A DNA stretch of 64,000 nt from Dehalobacterium formicoaceticum (GTDB taxonomy: Bacteria; Bacillota; Dehalobacteriia; Dehalobacteriales; Dehalobacteriaceae). Positions 45,501-54,898 of this stretch are shown in pieces. The position numbers and the translations under genes were made by a program. Location: NCBI RefSeq assembly GCF_002224645.1, contig NZ_CP022121.1:3631501-3695500 (forward strand), read 5' to 3'. Under the pieces are notes generated by a model, which saw only the letters and a program-made list of their open reading frames with translations, did no database searches and was not told where the DNA came from. The stretch's first letter is position 1, and every line of letters starts with the position of its first letter.

Positions 45501-46973
45501 ATGGGACTTTTCTTGCTGATGATACCGTTAATCACAGTGCTTTTAGCATTGGTAATTAAAAACAGACGCTTGCTTCATGGGTTAAGTCTGTTCACCTCCG
45601 CCCTATTGTTCATGGTTGCTATCGGGCTAACAAAAAAAATCCTTCTTTGGGGTCAAATCAATGAACCTACCTGGAATGGTTTCTTTTACGTCGATGCATT
45701 AAGTATCATCGTCCTGGACATTGTGATTATCCTGGGCTTTTTGGTCAGTATTTACTCTGTAGGATACCTTGAAGAAGACGTGCGTCAAGGGAAGATTGAT
45801 GAAAAAAGAATCCGCCTATATTACATTCTCCTCTACGCTTTTATTTTTACCATGATTCTATCCCTAACAGTGAAAAATATAGGAATTATGTGGGTGGCGA
45901 TTGAGGCAACAACCCTGGCCTCTGTCTTTTTAGTGGGCTTTTATAATACCAAAAAAGCTCTGGAAGCTGCCTGGAAATATGTTATTATCTGCTCTGTAGG
46001 CATTTCTTTGGCATTTTTAGGAATCATTTTCCTTCATCTTTCCTCCTTAGGAGTACTGGGTAAGGAACAATTCCTGGATTGGACTGCATTATTCGCTCAG
46101 GCAGAGGCATTAAAAAGCCCCCTGTTAAGGTTATCCTTTCTATTTATCCTTGTGGGGTTTGGCACCAAAGCGGGGTTGGCACCAATGCACACCTGGCTGC
46201 CCGGTGCCCACAGTCAGGCGCCGTCTCCTATCAGCGCTCTTCTTTCCGGCGTGCTCTTAAACAGCGCGATGTATGGCATTATGCGCTCGGTAGCCATAGT
46301 GAATAAAAATCTCGCCGGCAGCACTTTTACCGGCAATCTTTTAATAGCTGCCGGCCTCCTATCCATCGGAATTGCTGCTGTGGTTATTATTTCGCAAAAG
46401 GAATATAAAAATCTTTTAGCCTATTCCAGCATTGAACATATGGGGATCATAGCCTTTTCATTAGGTCTTTTTACCCCGGCCTCTATTTTTGGTGCCTTGC
46501 TTCATATGATAAATCATTCTTTGACCAAATCCATGTTGTTTTTTGCTACAGGAAATATTTTGCACACTTATCATACGGGACGGATTTCAAAAATTAAGGG
46601 TATCCTGAAAAGAATGCCTGTTTCCGGTACTGCTTTTCTTCTTGGCCTGTTTGCCATTGCCGGAACTCCCCCTTTTAGTATTTTTGCCAGTGAGGTAAAC
46701 GTTATCGCTGCTGTTTTTTTAAATGGCAGATTTATCATCGGAGCAATATTTGCCTTTCTACTGGCCGTTATTTTTGCTGGGATTGTTTTTAATATGCTGC
46801 CCATGTTCTATGGCGAAAGTGCAGATGAAGAAATCCCTGTTCAAAAAAACAATCTCCTTGGCACCGGAGCAATTTTGCTTCTGCTCATTTTGATCTTGAT
46901 CACCGGTTTTTATCTGCCCAATGACCTTAAGGAACTGATTTACAGCGCGCAACGGATTATGATGGGGGAATAA
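45501..46973 (+). CDS. Ehr/hydrogenase-4-like antiporter subunit (HyfF/NuoN-like)
   Basis: 490 residues, about 14 membrane segments. FLFILVGFGTKAGLAPMHTW followed by LPGAHSQAPSPISALLSG is the antiporter-subunit signature with conserved Lys and His. Second copy of this family in the operon. Known: extra proton channel of HyfF/MrpD type. It overlaps nothing but is spaced only four bases from both neighbours. Confidence 0.9.
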   Translation: MGLFLLMIPLITVLLALVIKNRRLLHGLSLFTSALLFMVAIGLTKKILLWGQINEPTWNGFFYVDALSIIVLDIVIILGFLVSIYSVGYLEEDVRQGKIDEKRIRLYYILLYAFIFTMILSLTVKNIGIMWVAIEATTLASVFLVGFYNTKKALEAAWKYVIICSVGISLAFLGIIFLHLSSLGVLGKEQFLDWTALFAQAEALKSPLLRLSFLFILVGFGTKAGLAPMHTWLPGAHSQAPSPISALLSGVLLNSAMYGIMRSVAIVNKNLAGSTFTGNLLIAAGLLSIGIAAVVIISQKEYKNLLAYSSIEHMGIIAFSLGLFTPASIFGALLHMINHSLTKSMLFFATGNILHTYHTGRISKIKGILKRMPVSGTAFLLGLFAIAGTPPFSIFASEVNVIAAVFLNGRFIIGAIFAFLLAVIFAGIVFNMLPMFYGESADEEIPVQKNNLLGTGAILLLLILILITGFYLPNDLKELIYSAQRIMMGE

Positions 46974-46977
46974 GATT

Positions 46978-48561
46978 ATGATATACAGGAGTTTTAGCAA
47001 AATAATTTCCGCAAAGTTTGCCGAACACATTTATCACCAAAAAGTTGCCCATGCAAACGAATTTTATCTGGATGTTAATCCAAAGAAGCTTCGGGAAATA
47101 GCCACTTATATCTATCAGGAATTAACCTTTCCCCTAATTTCCATATTTGCCAATGATGAGCGGAACTTGTCCGGGAAATTCGCCCTTTATTATGTTTTTG
47201 CTGAACGCAAGCAAGGATTACTGATCATCATCAAAACATCTGTCTCACCGGAACATCCAGTCTTTACATCTATTGCCGTGGAAATCCCCGGTGCTGCCGC
47301 CTATGAAAGAGAAATCCATGATTTATTTGGTCTCTTCCCCCTGGGGCATCCTGATCCTAAAAAGTTGGTATTTCATAGCAACTGGCCGGAAGGTACCTTT
47401 CCCCTGCGCAAAGATTTTAATGGGCAGCACAGGCCTCCTTATGCCAATCATGAGTTGCGCTTTACCCAGATCATGGGGGAAGGGGTTTATGAGATTCCCG
47501 TGGGACCGGTGCACGCCGGCATCATCGAACCGGGGCATTTTCGTTTCAGCGTTGCCGGTGAGCCGATCATCAATCTGGAAGCACAGCTTTTCTTTGTACA
47601 TAAAGGCATTGAAAAAATGTGTGAAGGCCGCTCGATAGAACACTGCCTTTATGTGGCGGAACGAATCTCCGGAGATGAGACCTTCGCCAACTCCCAGGCT
47701 TATTGCCAGGCAATAGAGAAAATTGCCCATGTAACTATTCCGGAACGAGCTATGTATACCAGGGTCATTTTCGGAGAACTGGAACGTCTCACCAGCCATT
47801 TAGGAGATCTGGCGGGGATTTGCCAGGATGTAGCTTACGGTTTTGCAGCTTCCCAGTTTAATATGATGCGGGGCTGGGCTTACAACCTGGCCGACGAACT
47901 ATGTGGGATGCGGTTTTTACGCAGTGTGAACAAGTTGGGAGGCTGCCGCTTGGATTTTGTTGCCGGCAAGGAAAAAAAGATCCTGCAAGGCATGGAAAGG
48001 CTTAAAAAGGAATTAACCGATACCATTACTATTATCCAAGGGAAAAGCATGTTTATAGACCGGGTGGAGCACACGGGAATTCTGGATCACCAAATTGCTG
48101 TGGACTTGAACACCGTTGGTCCCGGAGGACGGGCTTCAGGGATCCTCTATGATGTGCGTAAATCCTTCCCTTACGAAGTATACGATAAACTCCATTTTTC
48201 CATCCCGAACCATAAAAACGGAGATGTGAACTGTCGTATGAATGTAAAAATTGAGGAATGCTTGGCTGCATTGGAGATCATTTATCAAGCTATCGAAGGT
48301 ATGCCTCAGGGAAAAATCCGGGAACCCCTAAACGAAGTGCCTCCTTATCAGTTTGCTTTCGGCCTGACAGAGTCTCCTCGGGGAGAAAATGTCCATTGGA
48401 TCATGACGGGAGAACATAACACCCTATTCCGCTATAAAATCAGAACTCCTTCCTTCTGCAATTGGCCGGCCGTATGTCATGCTGTCAAGGGCAACATCGT
48501 ACCAGATTTTCCTTTGATTAATAAAAGTTTTAATTTATCCTATGCAGGAAACGATCTGTAG
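46978..48561 (+). CDS. Ehr large subunit: NuoC-NuoD fusion lacking Ni-ligand cysteines
   Basis: 527 residues. Residues 1-165 are NuoC/HycE-N-like (EREIHDLFGLFPLGHPDPKK); the rest is the NuoD/hydrogenase large-subunit fold. In [NiFe] hydrogenases the motif near the start of this fold is RxCGxC; here the aligned sequence is ERISGDETFANS, with Ser and Glu in place of Cys. The C-terminal DPCxxC is replaced by NLSYAGND, again no Cys pair. So it cannot hold a Ni-Fe site in the normal way. Known: such proteins occur in energy-converting-hydrogenase-related (Ehr) complexes. It ends TAG, in frame with the next gene. Confidence 0.9.
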   Translation: MIYRSFSKIISAKFAEHIYHQKVAHANEFYLDVNPKKLREIATYIYQELTFPLISIFANDERNLSGKFALYYVFAERKQGLLIIIKTSVSPEHPVFTSIAVEIPGAAAYEREIHDLFGLFPLGHPDPKKLVFHSNWPEGTFPLRKDFNGQHRPPYANHELRFTQIMGEGVYEIPVGPVHAGIIEPGHFRFSVAGEPIINLEAQLFFVHKGIEKMCEGRSIEHCLYVAERISGDETFANSQAYCQAIEKIAHVTIPERAMYTRVIFGELERLTSHLGDLAGICQDVAYGFAASQFNMMRGWAYNLADELCGMRFLRSVNKLGGCRLDFVAGKEKKILQGMERLKKELTDTITIIQGKSMFIDRVEHTGILDHQIAVDLNTVGPGGRASGILYDVRKSFPYEVYDKLHFSIPNHKNGDVNCRMNVKIEECLAALEIIYQAIEGMPQGKIREPLNEVPPYQFAFGLTESPRGENVHWIMTGEHNTLFRYKIRTPSFCNWPAVCHAVKGNIVPDFPLINKSFNLSYAGNDL

Positions 48562-48576
48562 AAAGGAATACACAAA

Positions 48577-49371
48577 ATGTTTGATATGATTAAAAAAATT
48601 GTCCAATATCCTCGTATCACAAGGAAATACCCTAAAGAAGCTTTGGATCACGGTCCAATTCTGGGTAAGCCGGAAATAGATTCGGCCCAATGCACCTTCT
48701 GCGGTGCTTGCATCCTCAGCTGCCCTGCTTCCGCCATTGTGATGGTTACGGAAAAAAAAGAGATCGGAATCAATCTGGATCAGTGTATCTTCTGTACCTT
48801 ATGCAGCGAGATTTGTCCTGTAAATGCTGTTCGAATCACCCATGAGGTGGAATTAGCCGTCAAAAATCGGAATGACCTGCGCAAAACACCTGCAGTGATC
48901 GAAAAGCAAGATATACCCGGTCTATCTTATGAAATCATGGGAGAAAAAATTCAGCAGAAAGCACGCCAAACCTTTGGCCGCAGTCTGCAAATCAGAGAAG
49001 TTGACGCCGGTTCATGTAACGGCTGTGACTATGAAATTAATTCATTGAATAATCCGGTAAATGACCTGGAAAGGTTAGGCATGCATTTTGTTGCTTCCCC
49101 CCGCCATGCAGATCTATTATTGGTAACGGGAACCGCCACCAGAAATATGGAACTGGCATTGGTGAAAACGTATAATGCCGCCCCTGACCCCAAGTTGGTT
49201 GTCGCCGTAGGTGCCTGCGCCTGCAGCGGAGGAATTTTTCGTGATAGTTACGCCACGAGAAACGGAATCGATTGTATCCTGCCAGTGGATGTATACATTC
49301 CCGGTTGCCCTCCTCGACCGGAGGCTATCATGTACGGTATTCTAAAAGCCTTGGATCGAATCATTGATTGA
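48577..49371 (+). CDS. Ehr small subunit: NuoI ferredoxin-NuoB fusion
   Basis: 264 residues. The first half has two 4Fe-4S motifs, CTFCGACILSCP and CIFCTLCSEICP, as in NuoI/HyfH. The second half is NuoB/HyfI-like with SCNGCDYEIN, GACACSGG and PGCPPRPEAIMYG, giving the four cysteines of the proximal cluster. Known: this passes electrons from ferredoxin or another donor to the large subunit. In most group 4 hydrogenases these are two proteins; here they are one. Last gene of the operon. The 156 bases after it hold no gene. Confidence 0.92.
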   Translation: MFDMIKKIVQYPRITRKYPKEALDHGPILGKPEIDSAQCTFCGACILSCPASAIVMVTEKKEIGINLDQCIFCTLCSEICPVNAVRITHEVELAVKNRNDLRKTPAVIEKQDIPGLSYEIMGEKIQQKARQTFGRSLQIREVDAGSCNGCDYEINSLNNPVNDLERLGMHFVASPRHADLLLVTGTATRNMELALVKTYNAAPDPKLVVAVGACACSGGIFRDSYATRNGIDCILPVDVYIPGCPPRPEAIMYGILKALDRIID

Positions 49372-49527
49372 CCTCATTAAAAGATTTCATGTTATATTTT
49401 TAGAATTGTAAAATAATTTACATCTTTTTATTTATGTTTATTATAAAATAATTTCATGAGAGATGCCTGAATCAGGTTTATTTTCTCTTCAGATTAAGAT
49501 AAAAATAAATAGGGAGGTAATAAAACA

Positions 49528-49908
49528 ATGGCGATGTTAACAAATGAACACAAAGAGTTTATCAAAAACGTAGGACTATGCATTATTGCAAGTGCGGACA
49601 AGAACGGTGTGCCCAATGCCTCTTACAAAGGTACCCTTAGTGTTTTGGACGACGAACATTTGGTTTTTGCCGACATTTTTTCCGCTAAAACAAGAAAGAA
49701 CTTACTTGAGAATAATAAAGTATGCGTTTTAATGGGTGATCTTAAAACCATGGAAGGATATCAGTTTGTCGGGGAAGCTGAACTTTTAAATTCAGGCGAA
49801 TTATACGATGCCGTCAGCGCGAAAGTTATAGAAAAGAAATTCCCTAAACCGGTTTACGTTGTTAAAATCAAAATCAACGAAATCTTTTACGCCGGCGTTA
49901 AAAAGTAA
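49528..49908 (+). CDS. pyridoxamine 5'-phosphate oxidase-like flavin-binding protein
   Basis: 126 residues with the split-barrel flavin fold: LCIIASADKNGVPNASYKGT near the start and KTRKNLLENNKVCVLM in the middle. Known small members bind FMN or F420-like cofactors or heme; exact function is unknown. It has an AGGGAGG site, its own leader and a strong terminator, so it is probably a single-gene unit. Confidence 0.85.
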   Translation: MAMLTNEHKEFIKNVGLCIIASADKNGVPNASYKGTLSVLDDEHLVFADIFSAKTRKNLLENNKVCVLMGDLKTMEGYQFVGEAELLNSGELYDAVSAKVIEKKFPKPVYVVKIKINEIFYAGVKK

Positions 49909-49920
49909 GAATGATGCAAA

Positions 49921-49953
49921 AAAAGATGCCTCAATCAGAGGCATCTTTTTTTT
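49921..49953 (+). terminator. intrinsic terminator
   Basis: GATGCCTC-AATCA-GAGGCATC followed by nine T; the left side is A-rich. Confidence 0.92.
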
Positions 49954-50103
49954 CAAAAGGTAAGAAATTTAATGGGATGCGAAGTTCTCTTTTGTTTTTA
50001 ATAGAGGAATTCTGCCTTCAATGATAGAATTATTATGCATCATTGCGTAAACATCGCAGAAACATATTTTGTGATCATTTTAAGGTGAAGAGTTGGTGAA
50101 ATA

Positions 50104-50799
50104 ATGAAGCAGCCGATCTTATGTTTGAAAGAGATTCCCTTGTTTGAAGGGCTTAGTACCTCTGAATTTAATGAAATCTGTCCCGGTGTCATCAATAAAT
50201 CCGTCAATAAAGGACATTTTTTATTTCGGCAGGGAGATAATGATGATTCTGTTTATCTGGTAAAAATGGGGCGTTTAAAGCTCCTCCAGAATTCAGCAGA
50301 GGGCAAAGAAACCATCGTCACATTTATCGGCCCCGGGGAAGTAGTGGGGGAAACAAATCTCTTCCGAAAACAGCAGCAAATGTTTAGCGCCCTAGCGATT
50401 GAGGATGTGCGGTTGCTCGGCTTCAGGAGAGAAGATTTAGAAAAGATCATTGAAATGAATCCTCAATTTGCTGTTAAAATCATCTGCCATTTGTCACAAA
50501 AATTAAACACAGTAATGCAGCAAATAAGTGACTATAAAGGAACTTCTGTCAAAGAGAGGGTGCTAAAATTATTCCTGCGCTTGACTAATGAGTATGGAGT
50601 TCTTACCAATGATGGAGTCTTAATCCGGATGCATATTACTCAACAAGAACTAGGGGATATGATTGGCGCCTCCCGGGTCATGGTAGCTCAGGTCATGAAA
50701 GAACTGAGGGATGTAGGTATCTTAAACCAAAAGGGAAAATACTATATGATCAAAACAGATTTTTGTATGAAACATGCGATGGAGAGCGCATCAAAATGA
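50104..50799 (+). CDS. Crp/Fnr family transcriptional regulator
   Basis: 231 residues. A cyclic-nucleotide-binding-like beta-roll (GHFLFRQGDNDDSVYLVKMG) is joined by a long helix to a winged helix: HITQQELGDMIGASRVMVAQVMKEL contains the recognition helix. No Fnr-type N-terminal cysteine cluster is seen, so it is not an iron-sulfur Fnr; ligand unknown. The stop overlaps the ATG of the first radical SAM gene by four bases, making it part of that operon and its probable regulator. Confidence 0.9.
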   Translation: MKQPILCLKEIPLFEGLSTSEFNEICPGVINKSVNKGHFLFRQGDNDDSVYLVKMGRLKLLQNSAEGKETIVTFIGPGEVVGETNLFRKQQQMFSALAIEDVRLLGFRREDLEKIIEMNPQFAVKIICHLSQKLNTVMQQISDYKGTSVKERVLKLFLRLTNEYGVLTNDGVLIRMHITQQELGDMIGASRVMVAQVMKELRDVGILNQKGKYYMIKTDFCMKHAMESASK

Positions 50800-52109
50800 G
50801 AATTTTGCTGGTGCGTCCCCCGGCTGCCTCATTCATTTCTCATCTGAAATTGGTTCAAGTTGAGCCTTTGGAATTGGAAATTTTGCTTGCCGCTGTGACA
50901 AAAATGGGGCACCTGGCAGAGATTCATGATGCCATGACAAATAAGAAAAATTTTCGCTCCATCTTAAAAGAATTTAAACCTGATGTGGTAGCCATCACCG
51001 GTTATATTACCCAAAAGAGCTTTATGATCAATTATGCCAAAATCACCAAGGCTTACCATCATCAAATCCAGGTTTTGATCGGCGGCGTTCATGCAGAAAT
51101 CAACTACCGGGATTTTTTCCATCCTGCTGTGGACTTGATCGTCCATTCCGGCGGGGTTCGTCCTTTTCAAGAGGTTTTAAAGCTGATCAGCGAAAATATG
51201 TTGGAACAAATACCCCAAATCCCGGGCATCTGTTATCACCAACATGATCACGAATGGTCCTGTAATAAAAAAATTCCTCTTAACCCTGATGAAACGCCCA
51301 ACCCTGATCGAAGTTTTTTTTACCGGCATCAGCATCATTTTAATTACCTTTATTTTCGGCCCTGTGCCCTGGTAAAGACTTCTTATAGCTGTCCTCATCA
51401 TTGTAATTTCTGTTATTGCTGCTTGTTAAATCAGGGACGGTATCTGTGCCGGGATCTGAATAGTGTAATCGAGGAGATATCTTCTATTGAGTGTGAAAAC
51501 ATCTGGCTTGTTGACGATACCTTTTATCAGGATCTTCCTCGTCTGAAAGCTTTTATCCGCATGATCCGGGAAAGACAAATCAAGAAAAATTTTATTCTCT
51601 ATTATCGGGCAGATTTTGTGGCCGCTAATGAAGACCTCATCGTTCGTTTAAAAGAAATCGGTTTAAAAATGGTGATTATCGGCTTGGAGGCCTTTGACGA
51701 CCAGGCTCTGGCAGGTTATGATAAGAATACCTCTGCCGCGGTCAATGAAAAGTGTCTCGCCATCTTAAAAAAGCATGATATCGACTGCACCGGTTTATTT
51801 GTTCTGGATATTGACAGCGCAAAAGAGGACTTCGTGCAGCTCTTCCGCTATATCAAAAAACACAGCTTGAATTTATCAACCGTATCGATCCTCACTCCCT
51901 TACCCGGCACAGGACAACATGAAAAATATCAGCACCGCCTGACTGCTTATCACCCGAAACAATGGGACTTTCTTCATCTGGTAGCCAAGCCTGGTAAGAT
52001 TACTAAGGGGAGATTTTATTTTGAATTTTACCGCCTCAACCTGAAGATCTTAATCATGAACATTAAATCAGGTACTTGGAAAAAAGACTTGCGCGGTCGA
52101 TTAAACTGA
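50796..52109 (+). CDS. B12-binding-domain radical SAM protein 1
   Basis: 437 residues from the ATG that overlaps the regulator stop. Residues 1-160 form a Rossmann-like B12-binding domain (MRILLVRPPAAS; VLIGGVHAEINYRDFF) without the DxHxxG ligand motif, as usual for this class. The radical SAM motif is SCPHHCNFCYC (CX3CX2C), within the context RPCALVKTSYSC that is shared with two paralogues in the same operon. NIWLVDDTFYQD is the following conserved strand. Known class members methylate unactivated carbons or act on lipids and natural products; the substrate is unknown here. Confidence 0.85.
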   Translation: MRILLVRPPAASFISHLKLVQVEPLELEILLAAVTKMGHLAEIHDAMTNKKNFRSILKEFKPDVVAITGYITQKSFMINYAKITKAYHHQIQVLIGGVHAEINYRDFFHPAVDLIVHSGGVRPFQEVLKLISENMLEQIPQIPGICYHQHDHEWSCNKKIPLNPDETPNPDRSFFYRHQHHFNYLYFRPCALVKTSYSCPHHCNFCYCCLLNQGRYLCRDLNSVIEEISSIECENIWLVDDTFYQDLPRLKAFIRMIRERQIKKNFILYYRADFVAANEDLIVRLKEIGLKMVIIGLEAFDDQALAGYDKNTSAAVNEKCLAILKKHDIDCTGLFVLDIDSAKEDFVQLFRYIKKHSLNLSTVSILTPLPGTGQHEKYQHRLTAYHPKQWDFLHLVAKPGKITKGRFYFEFYRLNLKILIMNIKSGTWKKDLRGRLN

Positions 52110-52132
52110 ATGTCAAAATCAATAGGTGGTTT

Positions 52133-53227
52133 ATGGAACTAAAATTTGTCACGACAAAAAATGAAATCAAGCAATTTATCGGCTTGGGCAAGGAAATTTA
52201 TCAGGGAAACCCCTATTATCGGGACTCCATGTCTGAGATCCTGAAACTTTTTCTTGATCACAAAACCTGTTATTTGAAAAATGGCTCTTTCTTTCCTTTT
52301 ATCGTGCAAGATCAGCATCAAAACAAAATACTTTTGAGAGCTGCCTATATGATCAACCGGAAAATGCCGGATACACTGATGATTGCCTTCTTTGAAGCCG
52401 CAAAAGACGTCCCGGAAGCCGTCTCCATCATGCTTGAGGAAGGCAGAAAGATCGCCGCCCTTCATCAATGCACCAGCATGGTCATCGGTTTGGACGGCCA
52501 CATCAATTACGGGTTGGGGTTCCTGGCATCTCATTTTGATGTTACCCCCTGTTTCGGTTTTCCTTACAGCCCGGAATATTACCTGGACTATTTTCGTGGT
52601 TTAAAAGCATATCAGTTTACTTCTTTTTTAACTGATCTTAGTCAATTTAACCTGAAAAAGGAAGAGACGATTTTAAGACGTCTCCAAAGACATCAATATA
52701 TCTTTCGCTGTGCCGACTTTAAACAATTTGATCGGGAGCTGAAGATCTACACAGACTTGAATAACGATGCTTTCCAAGACCATTTGTGGTGGGCAGACCG
52801 GAGCTATGAAGAAGATTATGAACTTCTTTACCCTTTTCGCCGGTTTATCCGGGGAGAAAACCTGCTCATTGCCGAAAAGGCAGGTATACCCATCGGATTT
52901 ATGCTTTGGTATCCGGATTTTAATCAATTAATCCCTCCCGGCAAGGGCTTAGGCCTCCAAGCCCTGGTCAGAAATAAGCTGGGCGGAAGGCAAAAAATTG
53001 ATCGCTTGAAAATTGCAGAAATCGGCATAAAACCGGAATACCAGGGTACCGGCGCGGTATTAGGTCTCTTTGCTCTCCTTTATCAATTGGTTGGTGGAAG
53101 GTACCGCTACTGTGAGGCCGGATGGGTGGAAGAAAACAACCTCAAATCAAAAGGCCTGGGTATGCACTGGGAGCAGGTTGGGTGTCAGGAATATAAAAAA
53201 TACAAGGCTTTTCAGATGATGCTATGA
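52133..53227 (+). CDS. GNAT-like N-acyltransferase family protein
   Basis: 364 residues from the ATG behind AGGTGG; an upstream TTG adds 19 codons but overlaps the preceding gene. The C-terminal half contains a GNAT-like core (LIAEKAGIPIGFMLWYPDFN; KIAEIGIKPEYQGTGAV), including an RxxGxG-like acyl-CoA loop in modified form. The N-terminal part (NEIKQFIGLGKEIYQGNPYY) resembles uncharacterised YghO-type proteins. Function not recognised. It overlaps the next gene by four bases (ATGA). Confidence 0.6.
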   Translation: MELKFVTTKNEIKQFIGLGKEIYQGNPYYRDSMSEILKLFLDHKTCYLKNGSFFPFIVQDQHQNKILLRAAYMINRKMPDTLMIAFFEAAKDVPEAVSIMLEEGRKIAALHQCTSMVIGLDGHINYGLGFLASHFDVTPCFGFPYSPEYYLDYFRGLKAYQFTSFLTDLSQFNLKKEETILRRLQRHQYIFRCADFKQFDRELKIYTDLNNDAFQDHLWWADRSYEEDYELLYPFRRFIRGENLLIAEKAGIPIGFMLWYPDFNQLIPPGKGLGLQALVRNKLGGRQKIDRLKIAEIGIKPEYQGTGAVLGLFALLYQLVGGRYRYCEAGWVEENNLKSKGLGMHWEQVGCQEYKKYKAFQMML

Positions 53228-54213
53228 TATGGGTGGAATTTAACCGGGCTCAGGACATCCCTGGCAGCTGGGACAATCTAACCGGCGCAAATATTTTTTT
53301 AAAAAGAGCTTTTTTAGCCCACTTAGAAAAGACCAATCCCTGTCAGCAGCGTTACCGCATGCTCTTTGACGCCGGGATGCTTCAGGCACTTTATGTGGTC
53401 TACCAACTGAAACTAAATGTTTTCACTTATCGGTCCTTACCCCTGAGAATTCCTGTGCTAATTATTGGTATTCCCTGTTCTGTGGCAAAACAAGGCTTTG
53501 TCGTTCAGGAAGGATATGATCAATTCTTAGCAGATGACATTCACTCCCGGAAAGGGGCTCATCTGATCTTAAACAGTACAACATCTTTACCGGGCAAATC
53601 AGGAGCAACCCTGCCCTCCTGCCACTTAGACCTTGCCTGGAAAAGCATGGATCAATATTTGGCTGCTCTGCGCAGTCATTACCGTTATCGATTGAAGAAA
53701 GCCCGTGCTAAATGGCAGGACGTAAAAGTGGAGTTGATTAAACCGAGGCAATTTGAGCCCATCCTCTATCAGCAATACCTTGAAGTTTATCAAAGATCAC
53801 AATTTAAGCTGGAGCAATTGAGCCTGGATTTTTTTCGGAATCTGCCTCTTCCAGCCCAAGTAATCAAGGCCAGCTTCCAGGACCAGGTGCTGGGGTTTGC
53901 CCTTCTAGTCGAAAACGGTGCTGAGTTGGTTTTTCTTTTCACCGGGTTTGACCATGCACTAAACCCCTCCTTAGACATTTACCTGAATCTGTTACTGGAG
54001 GTCATCAACTATGGATTAATACATGATTTTAAAGTGATTGATTTTGGTCAAACCACAGAGGAGATCAAGGAAAAACTGGGTTGCCGTTTACAGGAGAAGC
54101 GCATGTGGCTTTTTCATTCCAACCCTTTCCTTCATAATTTAGCCAACCGGTTGCTGGGATTTTTAGAATATCAAAAGCTGGAACACCATTATCGGGTTTT
54201 TATTGAGAGATGA
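53224..54213 (+). CDS. FemAB/GNAT-like acyltransferase
   Basis: 329 residues. Residues 145-300 resemble the second GNAT fold of FemAB/BioF2-like proteins: YLAALRSHYRYRLKKARAKW at the start, QVLGFALLVENGAELVFLFT in the core, and KVIDFGQTTEEIKEKLGCRL near the end. Known members attach amino acids or acyl groups to lipids or peptidoglycan precursors. The target is unknown. It sits in the operon between another acyltransferase-like gene and a methyltransferase. Confidence 0.6.
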   Translation: MIWVEFNRAQDIPGSWDNLTGANIFLKRAFLAHLEKTNPCQQRYRMLFDAGMLQALYVVYQLKLNVFTYRSLPLRIPVLIIGIPCSVAKQGFVVQEGYDQFLADDIHSRKGAHLILNSTTSLPGKSGATLPSCHLDLAWKSMDQYLAALRSHYRYRLKKARAKWQDVKVELIKPRQFEPILYQQYLEVYQRSQFKLEQLSLDFFRNLPLPAQVIKASFQDQVLGFALLVENGAELVFLFTGFDHALNPSLDIYLNLLLEVINYGLIHDFKVIDFGQTTEEIKEKLGCRLQEKRMWLFHSNPFLHNLANRLLGFLEYQKLEHHYRVFIER

Positions 54214-54226
54214 GGTAAAAAGCATC

Positions 54227-54898
54227 ATGATCAAAGGTAAACAATCCTGGGATTTTTTGGCACGCTATTATGAGAAATTATGGGTGCAGAAACATTCATT
54301 AAAACCGACCCGACAGTTGATCAGAAGGGAAATCGCAAAATTGGCCGACTCGGACCCGCACCTTCTCAGGGGCGGAAAACTTCTTGATATGGGCTGCGGC
54401 ACCGGTCAATTACTCCAGGAACTGGCGGAAGCTTATCCCCCATCCCGATTGGAACTTACCGGCATAGATGCCTCCCCGGAGATGATCCGTCAGGCAAAGG
54501 CAAAACAGCTTTCAGGAGTAAAATTTCTCGCCGGCGATGTCCACCATCTTCCCTTTCCCGACCATACTTTCGAGATCATTACCTGCTGCCATTCCTTTCC
54601 TTACTATCACAATCAAAGCTTGGCTTTGCAGGAATTAGCCCGGATCATCAAACCAAAGGGGCATCTCCTTTTAATCCAGGCAGTTGAAAATAGTTTTTAC
54701 GATAAAATCGTGATGTCCATGGTGAAATGCACCACCGGTTCTGCAAATTATCTCTCCTCTTCCCAGATCTCAAAGGAATTGAAGGAAAATGGCTTCACTC
54801 CACTAGAAGAAGAAAGATTAAAAACAGTTTTCTATTTCCCCAGTATTGTTTACACTATCTCAACACCAGGAGCAGAACATGAAAATTCTCTTCGTTAG
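54227..54898 (+). CDS. class I SAM-dependent methyltransferase
   Basis: 223 residues from the ATG after GAGG; a TTG eight codons earlier is less likely. It has the UbiE/Methyltransf_11 core: KLLDMGCGTGQLLQELAEAY (motif I), LTGIDASPEMIRQAKA (II), VHHLPFPDHTFEIITC (III/IV). The acceptor cannot be named. The end overlaps the second radical SAM gene by 20 bases. It ends with TAG, followed by TAA five codons later. Confidence 0.82.
   Translation: MIKGKQSWDFLARYYEKLWVQKHSLKPTRQLIRREIAKLADSDPHLLRGGKLLDMGCGTGQLLQELAEAYPPSRLELTGIDASPEMIRQAKAKQLSGVKFLAGDVHHLPFPDHTFEIITCCHSFPYYHNQSLALQELARIIKPKGHLLLIQAVENSFYDKIVMSMVKCTTGSANYLSSSQISKELKENGFTPLEEERLKTVFYFPSIVYTISTPGAEHENSLR

Noticed and set aside
46978-48561. 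[NiFe] hydrogenase large subunit
   Set aside because: Both CxxC motifs needed for Ni and Fe binding are replaced (SGDE and SYAG).
50040-50100. Crp/Fnr operator before the radical SAM operon
   Set aside because: TTTTGTGATCATTTT has only one recognisable TGTGA half-site and no clear inverted partner.
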